Shown one piece after another: positions 58,753 through 64,000 of a stretch of DNA of 64,000 bases. The notes under the pieces are model-generated. The model was not told the origin of the DNA. It saw only the letters and a list, made by a program, of their open reading frames with translations, and did not search any database. Position numbers and translations under genes: made by a program. Each line of letters opens with the position of its first letter. Position 1 is the first letter of the stretch. Source of the stretch: an uncultured Prevotella sp. (GTDB taxonomy: Bacteria > Bacteroidota > Bacteroidia > Bacteroidales > Bacteroidaceae); the NCBI GenBank assembly GCA_944320355.1, contig CALUHC010000022.1, positions 62,001-126,000 of the forward strand, read 5' to 3'.

Positions 58753-60528
58753 ATGAAGAAAAGAATCCAGTTCAGTCTCGTTTACCGGGACATGTGGCAG
58801 TCTTCAGGTAAGTTCCAGCCACTCAAGGACCAGTTGGAGCGCATCGCTCCGGTCATAATCGACATGGGGTGCTTTGCCCGTGTGGAGACCAACGGTGGCG
58901 CCTTCGAGCAGGTGAACCTGCTGGCGGGCGAGAACCCAAACGCTGCCGTGAGGGCGTTCTGCAAGCCATTCAACGAGGTTGGCATAAAGACCCACATGCT
59001 CGACCGCGGACTCAACGCTCTGCGAATGTATCCCGTGCCCGACGATGTGCGCCGCCTGATGTACCGCGTGAAGCACGCTCAGGGTGTTGACATACCGCGA
59101 ATATTCTGCGGCCTGAACGATGTGCGCAACATAATACCCAGCATCAAGTGGGCCAAGGAGGCCGGCATGACTCCGCAAGGCACGCTCTGCATCACCACGT
59201 CACCTATACATACCGTAGAATATTACAGCGACATAGCCGACCAGCTCATAGCCGCCGGGGCCGAGGAGATATGCCTCAAGGACATGGCCGGCATAGGCCA
59301 ACCTGCCATGCTCGGCGCGCTGACCAAGGCTATAAAGACGAAGCACCCCGACATCATCATACAATACCACGGCCACTCGGGCCCCGGCCTCTCCATGGCT
59401 TCCATCCTTGAGGTGTGCAACAACGGTGCCGACATCATTGACACGGCCATAGAGCCGCTCAGCTGGGGCAAGGTCCATCCGGATGTCATCTCGGTCCAGA
59501 GCATGCTGAAGAACGAGGGCTTCGATGTTCCGGAGATAAACATGAACGCTTATATGCAGGCCCGGTCGCTCACGCAGGAGTTCATAGACGACTGGCTGGG
59601 CTATTTCATCAACCCTGCCAACAAGCACACGTCGTCGCTGCTGCTCGGTTGCGGGTTGCCGGGCGGAATGATGGGCTCCATGATGGCCGACATGGGCGGC
59701 ATACGCAACGTCATCAACGGCATACGCCGGGGCAAGGGCGAGAGCGAGCTGAGCATGGACGATATGCTGGTGAAGCTTTTCGACGAGGTGGCATACGTGT
59801 GGCCGCGCGTCGGCTATCCGCCATTGGTGACGCCGTTCTCGCAGTATGTCAAGAACATCGCCCTTATGAACCTGCTCACGCTGACGCAGGGCAAGGGGCG
59901 TTTCGTGATGATGGACGACTCGATGTGGGGCATGATACTGGGCAAGAGCGGCAAGGTGCCGGGAACGATAGCACCCGAGCTGGTGGCTCTGGCCGAGAAG
60001 CAGGGGCGCAAGTTCACCGACGACGACCCGCACACGCTGCTGCCCGACGCTCTCGACGGATTCCGCGAGGAGATGCAGAAGAACGGCTGGGAGGCCGGGC
60101 AGGACGACGAAGAGCTGTTCGAGCTGGCCATGCACCCCGAGCAGTACCGCAACTACAAGAGCGGGCAGGCCAAGAAAAACTTCCTGGCCGACCTGCAGAA
60201 GGCCAAGGACGCGCGCCTCGGCTCGCAGCTGACCCCCGAGCAACTGTCTGCGCTCAAGCACGCCAAGGCCGATGCCATAGTGGCTCCGCTGGGCGGGCAC
60301 CTGTACTACGAGTTTGGCGGCGCGAGCGAGTGCGCACCCTGTCTTGAGCCGTTCATAGGCCAGCGCTACAAGGAGGGCGACACCTTCTGCTACATACAGG
60401 CCAAGTGGGGCGAGATTGTTCCTGTGCCGTCCGACCTCGGCGGCAAGCTCGTTGAGGTCGTTGCGCGACAGGGAGCAAGTGTTCGCCGCGGCGACATACT
60501 CGGCTGGATAGAGCGAGAGGGCAACTAA
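58753..60528 (+). CDS. oxaloacetate decarboxylase alpha / pyruvate carboxylase subunit B-like protein
   Basis: 591 aa. The HMGL-type carboxyltransferase barrel begins FSLVYRDMWQSSGKF, with RVETNGGAFEQV, the carbamate-lysine region EICLKDMAGIG and metal histidines in YHGHSGPG. A PYC_OADA-like helical part follows. The C-terminal lipoyl/biotinyl-like fold (about 515-591, VAPLGGHLYYEF, then GDTFCYIQAKWGE) lacks the AMKM biotin motif; the lysine sits in QAKW. It may work unbiotinylated or use a separate carrier. No decarboxylase beta/gamma subunit adjoins. ATG at 58753 preferred over 58708. Confidence 0.85.
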   Translation: MKKRIQFSLVYRDMWQSSGKFQPLKDQLERIAPVIIDMGCFARVETNGGAFEQVNLLAGENPNAAVRAFCKPFNEVGIKTHMLDRGLNALRMYPVPDDVRRLMYRVKHAQGVDIPRIFCGLNDVRNIIPSIKWAKEAGMTPQGTLCITTSPIHTVEYYSDIADQLIAAGAEEICLKDMAGIGQPAMLGALTKAIKTKHPDIIIQYHGHSGPGLSMASILEVCNNGADIIDTAIEPLSWGKVHPDVISVQSMLKNEGFDVPEINMNAYMQARSLTQEFIDDWLGYFINPANKHTSSLLLGCGLPGGMMGSMMADMGGIRNVINGIRRGKGESELSMDDMLVKLFDEVAYVWPRVGYPPLVTPFSQYVKNIALMNLLTLTQGKGRFVMMDDSMWGMILGKSGKVPGTIAPELVALAEKQGRKFTDDDPHTLLPDALDGFREEMQKNGWEAGQDDEELFELAMHPEQYRNYKSGQAKKNFLADLQKAKDARLGSQLTPEQLSALKHAKADAIVAPLGGHLYYEFGGASECAPCLEPFIGQRYKEGDTFCYIQAKWGEIVPVPSDLGGKLVEVVARQGASVRRGDILGWIEREGN

Positions 60529-60529
60529 T

Positions 60530-60722
60530 TGATAATTGAGAATTGGGAATTGAGAATTATGATTACCTTTTTCCGGATGGAGGCTGTACCTGTTTCCATA
60601 CTGCAAATGCACCGAAAGCGTGACGCATCAAGGTAATCATAATTCTCAATTCTCCCTTCTTAATTCTCAATTTGCGCAAGCATAGGTTCTCAATTCCCAA
60701 TTTTCAATTCTCAATTTCCCCG
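60530..60722. repeat. AATTGAGAATT inverted repeat cluster
   Basis: 23-bp perfect arms at 60547-60569 and 60630-60652 (GAATTGAGAATTATGATTAC plus 3) with a 60-nt interior, flanked by further CAATTCTCAATT units up to 60717. It starts at the carboxyltransferase stop and reaches the HD gene start, so a 17-codon N-terminal extension of the HD frame is repeat-derived. Confidence 0.8.
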
Positions 60723-61256
60723 ATGTATCAGTCAATAATAGACAAGTATTACCCCGAAGACAACGCCTTGAAGCGGCTGTTGCTGCGCCACAGCCGCGAC
60801 GTGGCCGACCGTGCCATGGCCATAGCCGTGCGCCATCCCGAGCTGAAGCTCGACACGGCGTTCCTTGAAGAAGGAGCCATGCTACACGACATAGGCATAT
60901 TTATGACCGACGCGCCCGGCATACACTGCCACGGCACCGACCCGTACATACGCCACGGCATAGACGGTGCGGAGCTGATGCGCCGCGATGGGTTGCCCCG
61001 CCACGCCCGCGTGTGCGAGCGGCACACCGGCGCGGGCATAACGCTCGCGCAGATAGAGGCGCAGCGGCTGCCGTTGCCGCTGCAAGACTTCCTGCCCGAG
61101 ACCATGGAGGAGAAGGTGATATGCTATGCAGACAAGTTCTTCTCCAAGTCACATCCCGAGCGCGTTCGCACGGTGGAGCAGGCCGCCAAGAGCCTTGCCA
61201 AGTTTGGGCCGGACGGCGTTGACCGCTTCATGGCCTGGGCAGCCTTGTTCGAGTAG
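60723..61256 (+). CDS. HD-domain phosphohydrolase
   Basis: 177 aa. The HD motif residues are in LLLRHSRDVADRAMAIA (first His), AMLHDIGIFMTDA (His-Asp) and VCERHTGAGI (His). Later EKVICYADKFFSKS supplies the last Asp. Such proteins cleave phosphate esters, often nucleotides or 2',3'-cyclic phosphate. ATG at 60723 (MYQSIIDKYYPED) is taken because the upstream part is repeat sequence. Confidence 0.87.
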   Translation: MYQSIIDKYYPEDNALKRLLLRHSRDVADRAMAIAVRHPELKLDTAFLEEGAMLHDIGIFMTDAPGIHCHGTDPYIRHGIDGAELMRRDGLPRHARVCERHTGAGITLAQIEAQRLPLPLQDFLPETMEEKVICYADKFFSKSHPERVRTVEQAAKSLAKFGPDGVDRFMAWAALFE

Positions 61257-61352
61257 GGCGGGGCGTGGGCCTGACAGGACCACCTCCAGCCTTTCCCAAA
61301 AGCGTTCCTCCCTCCAAGTGGGTGTGCCGAAATGCACATCTTGTGGCTATAA

Positions 61353-61610
61353 CCCTCTCCCCAGCCCTCTCCCAAAGGGTGAGGGAGCAGTTAGCACGAT
61401 GCCCTTTGGCTTTCGCAGCCTTTGTTTTACCTTTTTACCCTTTTACTTTTTTACTTTTATGGGCGGCGAGGAAGTAGTTTGCCTGTGGGGCGAGCTTAAG
61501 AATGAATAGCCATAACGACTTGAATGACAATAAAATAAGATGTCTCAGAATGACTTCGGGGGCAAGCGGTAACTGCTCCCTCGCCCTTTGGGAGAGGGTC
61601 GGGGAGAGGG
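61353..61610. repeat. 41-bp inverted repeat (CCCTCTCCC..AAAGGG type)
   Basis: Arms 61353-61393 and 61570-61610 are reverse complements with about three mismatches (GGGAGCAGTTA / TAACTGCTCCC, CCCTCTCCC / GGGAGAGGG). The interior carries a TTTTTACC simple repeat and no gene. It is part of the 1.1-kb gene-free interval 61257-62404. Confidence 0.75.
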
Positions 61611-61657
61611 CTTGCTGAGAGGGACGAGCATTTTGATGTGTTCTCAGTGGAGGGCTT

Positions 61658-61832
61658 AGAAGCTGTTTTGATTTTATCATATATGCCTTTTACCCCTGCC
61701 GTCTTGAGTGCATTTTGGGTCATATTCGCCCGTTTGCTTCGTCACATAGCCCGCTATGCTTCCCAGCAAACGGACAAAAATGCCTCAAAAATCCAACACA
61801 ATCCGGCAGTTGATAAAATCAAAACAGCTTCT
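61658..61832. mobile_element. element C copy 2 (175-bp MITE-like)
   Basis: The ends AGAAGCTGTTTTGATTTTAT(CA) at 61658-61679 and its exact complement at 61811-61832 form a perfect 22-bp terminal inverted repeat. The interior contains CGTCACATAGCCCGCTATGC, opposite in orientation to copy 1. No coding capacity. Confidence 0.85.
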
Positions 61833-61912
61833 TAAAATTAACACTTCATTTTCCGACGAAATAGAAAACAAAAAGCGTGGTTTTGCGAAATATCCGCTCA
61901 AAAAAGCCGCCG

Positions 61913-62240
61913 CGCAATGCAATATGTGCCGTTTCGGTGTGCGAAACGGCACATATTGCATTGCGAAAAGGCCTGTTTCGCAAGCCGAAACGGCAGGTTT
62001 GGCAGGCCGTTTTTGGTCAAAAAACACTGTTTCTTGCCGATTTTTGGCAAATATCATGGCATCCGTTGTTGCACACTTATGCCATTTTCTCCATAACATC
62101 CCTGATGCTCAGCCGCTTGCGATTGCACGCCCGTTTTCGCGTTATTTGCCGCCGAGGTGCGGTCCGTCAGCGAGAACCGATTCTCCGAGAGCTTTTTCCC
62201 GTGACAATTAATATTATTAACACTTGTTGACACGCGGCGG
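61913..62240. repeat. composite repeat, copy 2 (palindrome array 9 plus tail)
   Basis: Cores at 61922, 61944, 61966 and 61988 (22-bp step). The first two form a 24-bp perfect stem (61913-61936 with 61942-61965, loop GTGTG). GGCAGGCCGTTTTTGG, GCTTGCGATTGCAC with TTTTCGCGTTATTTGC, and the AT-rich ATTAACA/TTGAC block follow in the same order as at 10161-10483. Confidence 0.8.
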
Positions 62241-62391
62241 CGGCACGCCTCCGAGTGTTTTTGCGGTCAACCGCCGTTGCGGGCCTGCGGTGCTGGGCAA
62301 AGCGGGCGGCAAAATGGTTGGAGTGGACAAATAAAGCAAGCTCTTAAAGTTAAATATCTGAAAGGCTACGTGATATTCGCCATTTTATAGC

Positions 62392-62399
62392 TAATTTTG
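62392..62399 (+). promoter_or_regulatory. -7 promoter box of lptD
   Basis: TAATTTTG matches TAnnTTTG and would start transcription within a few bases of the GTG at 62405. Confidence 0.5.
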
Positions 62400-62404
62400 C
62401 ACCC

Positions 62405-64000
62405 GTGAGAAAAAATACATTGATATTTTTGATGCTTTTCGCCTTCATCTTCGTGATGGCGGGTGTGCCTTTTGCGCCTTTCGCCGGAAGGGCGGGGGGC
62501 GGCGCGCCTGCCGATTCGGGCAAGCGTGGGGGCGACTCACTGGTGCTGAAGCCCATTGAGGCCGTGCCGCTGGTCGACATGACTGCCTTGTCGGGAGAGC
62601 TGGGCATTGAGGCCGCCATGCCTCTGGCGATGGGGGAGGATGCGGCTTCGGCCGGCCCGGACACCACAAAGATGGACTCGCTGCAACTGGCCATATACCA
62701 CCACAACAAGGCTATTGACGACTCGCTGGCCCTGGACAGCATGAACCGCCAGAAGAAAAACGGCATCGACGCGCCTGTGGTCTACTCGGCCGAGGACTCG
62801 CTCATATACGAAGGCTCCACCGGCCTGGCCTACCTCTTCGGCGACTCTCACGTGAAGTACGAGAACATGGACCTGACGAGCGACAAGGTTTCCATGTCGA
62901 TGGACAGCAGTCTCGTCCACGCCACCGGCTCGCAGGACTCTACCGGCAGGATGTACGGCACGCCCGTGTTCGTGATGGGCAGCGACACATACGAGAGCGA
63001 CACCATGTCGTTCAATTTCAAGACCAAGAAAGGACTGATAAGCGAGGTGTACACAGCCCAGCAGGACGGCTACCTGACGAGCGAGCTGTCAAAGCGCACC
63101 GCCACCGGCGAGCTGTACCTGCAGCACGGCCGGTACACCACCTGCGACCAGCCGCACCCCGACTTCTACGTGGCGCTGTCGCGGGCAAAGGTGAGGCCGG
63201 GCAAGGAGGTCATCTTCGGCCCGGCATATCTTGTGGTGGCCGACGTGCCGCTGCCCCTGGCCATACCCTACGGCTTCTTCCCGTTCACAAAGAGCTACTC
63301 CAGCGGATTCATCATGCCGACCTACGGCGACGAGACCTCGCGAGGCTTCTACCTGCGCGACGGCGGCTATTACTTTGCCATCAGCGACAAGATGGACCTC
63401 AAGCTGCTCGGAGAGATCTACACCAAGGGGTCGTGGGGACTGTCGGCCGCGTCGAACTACCGCAAGCGCTACCGCTTCAGCGGCAGCTTCTATGCCAGCT
63501 ACCAGAACACCGTGGAGGGCGAGAAGAATATGCCCGACTATTCGAAGCAGACCAGCTTCAAGATACAGTGGAGCCACCGCCAGGACGCAAAGGCCAACCC
63601 ATACCGCACGCTCTCGGCCAGTGTCAACTTTGCCACGAGCAGCTACGAGCGCAACAACCTGACCAGCATGTACAACCCGCAGAGCTACACGCAGAGCACG
63701 CGAACGTCGTCTGTCAGCATGACCAACACCTTCTCCAACATTGGCCTGACCATCAGCACCACCATGAACCTAAACCAGCGGATGCAGGACTCCACAATAT
63801 CGATGACCCTGCCCGACGTGAACATATCGCTGAGCCGCCTCTACCCGTTCAAGCGGAAGAAGATGGCAGGCAAGGAGCGCTGGTATGAGAAAATCTCGCT
63901 GAGCTACACCGGACAGCTGAGCAACTCCATAACGACCAAGGAAAACCAGTTGCTGCACTCCAGCCTGACGCGCGACTGGCGCAACGGTATGCAGCACAGC
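62405..64000 (+). CDS. lptD: LPS-assembly protein LptD, 5' part (runs off the window)
   Basis: 532 aa visible without a stop. A signal-peptide-like N-terminus (MRKNTLIFLMLFAFIFVMAG from GTG at 62405) and a Ser/Asp-rich linker lead to the OstA-like beta-jellyroll (SLIYEGSTGLAYLFGDSHVK, FNFKTKKGLISEVYT, LYLQHGRYTTCDQPHPDFY) and the start of the barrel (PLPLAIPYGFFPFTKSYSSG, FIMPTYGDETSRGFY). It inserts LPS into the outer membrane. Start uncertain: the promoter box implies an almost leaderless mRNA for GTG, and ATG at 62432 would lose the basic N-terminus. Confidence 0.9.
   Translation, partial: MRKNTLIFLMLFAFIFVMAGVPFAPFAGRAGGGAPADSGKRGGDSLVLKPIEAVPLVDMTALSGELGIEAAMPLAMGEDAASAGPDTTKMDSLQLAIYHHNKAIDDSLALDSMNRQKKNGIDAPVVYSAEDSLIYEGSTGLAYLFGDSHVKYENMDLTSDKVSMSMDSSLVHATGSQDSTGRMYGTPVFVMGSDTYESDTMSFNFKTKKGLISEVYTAQQDGYLTSELSKRTATGELYLQHGRYTTCDQPHPDFYVALSRAKVRPGKEVIFGPAYLVVADVPLPLAIPYGFFPFTKSYSSGFIMPTYGDETSRGFYLRDGGYYFAISDKMDLKLLGEIYTKGSWGLSAASNYRKRYRFSGSFYASYQNTVEGEKNMPDYSKQTSFKIQWSHRQDAKANPYRTLSASVNFATSSYERNNLTSMYNPQSYTQSTRTSSVSMTNTFSNIGLTISTTMNLNQRMQDSTISMTLPDVNISLSRLYPFKRKKMAGKERWYEKISLSYTGQLSNSITTKENQLLHSSLTRDWRNGMQHS

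Noticed and set aside
59200-60612. 470-aa minus-strand frame opposite the carboxyltransferase
   Set aside because: His/Val/Leu-rich shadow of a strongly conserved plus-strand gene.

Overview
The window looks like the chromosome of a high-GC member of the Bacteroidales (Prevotella/Muribaculaceae type). The evidence is the set of gene families (DUF5686 outer-membrane proteins, OMP_b-brl_3 receptors, DUF5606, BACON-type lipoprotein, Bacteroidetes-type LptD, nusB-yajC-ybbR-coaE order). Upstream of many genes there is also the Bacteroidetes -7 box TAnnTTTG, usually only 10-130 nt before the start codon. I see no rRNA, tRNA, phage or plasmid genes and no CRISPR array.

Layout. 0-3.3 kb (-): rmuC, a phosphopantetheinyl transferase and dinB. 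3.7-9.4 kb (-): a putative inositol locus with an ATP-grasp protein, a HAD protein, myo-inositol-phosphate synthase and DUF5686. 10.6-15.4 kb (-): a PiT/PhoU phosphate transporter, then a four-gene envelope operon (160-aa secreted protein, an otherwise unlisted 50-aa membrane peptide, LemA, TPM/zinc-ribbon protein). 15.8-17.3 kb (+): RecD-like helicase. 17.8-23.9 kb (-): LacI regulator with its own operator, a hotdog thioesterase, and an overlapping operon of NTP transferase, CDP-alcohol phosphatidyltransferase and a second DUF5686. 24.3-29.4 kb (+): lysS, gpsA, pgi and a HAD hydrolase. 29.9-37.4 kb: GH105 hydrolase, outer-membrane barrel protein, gltD and aroB. 37.6-44.6 kb (-): menaquinone genes menI-like/menF/menD and menB/menC/menE. 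45.5-50.1 kb (-): second LacI and nusB-yajC-ybbR-coaE-DUF5606. 51.1-56.1 kb (+): rplY-pth-S4, a lipoprotein, purN, and a preQ1-I riboswitch ahead of a queuosine-precursor transporter and queF. 56.2-64 kb (+): patatin with barrel, an oxaloacetate decarboxylase-like carboxyltransferase, an HD hydrolase and the 5' part of lptD.

The most unusual content lies between genes. Nine intergenic sites carry arrays of a 13-bp dyad AAACG-NNN-CGTTT repeated at exactly 22-bp steps, in a semi-regular 5.6-7.5 kb rhythm (one 11.4 kb gap). I know of no described element that matches them. Two arrays are the heads of ~320-bp composite repeats. Two MITE-like families also occur: a ~192-bp element (three full copies, terminal inverted repeat around CCCAAATCGGTCATTAGA) and a 175-bp element (two copies with 22-bp terminal inverted repeats). 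Several simple or inverted repeats sit flush against stop codons.

Functional links: both DUF5686 genes lie directly downstream of, or translationally coupled to, genes for inositol-phosphate or phospholipid head-group chemistry. This suggests that DUF5686 proteins serve inositol lipids at the outer membrane (inference). The men genes encode most of the chorismate-to-DHNA route, and aroB nearby supplies an early step towards chorismate.
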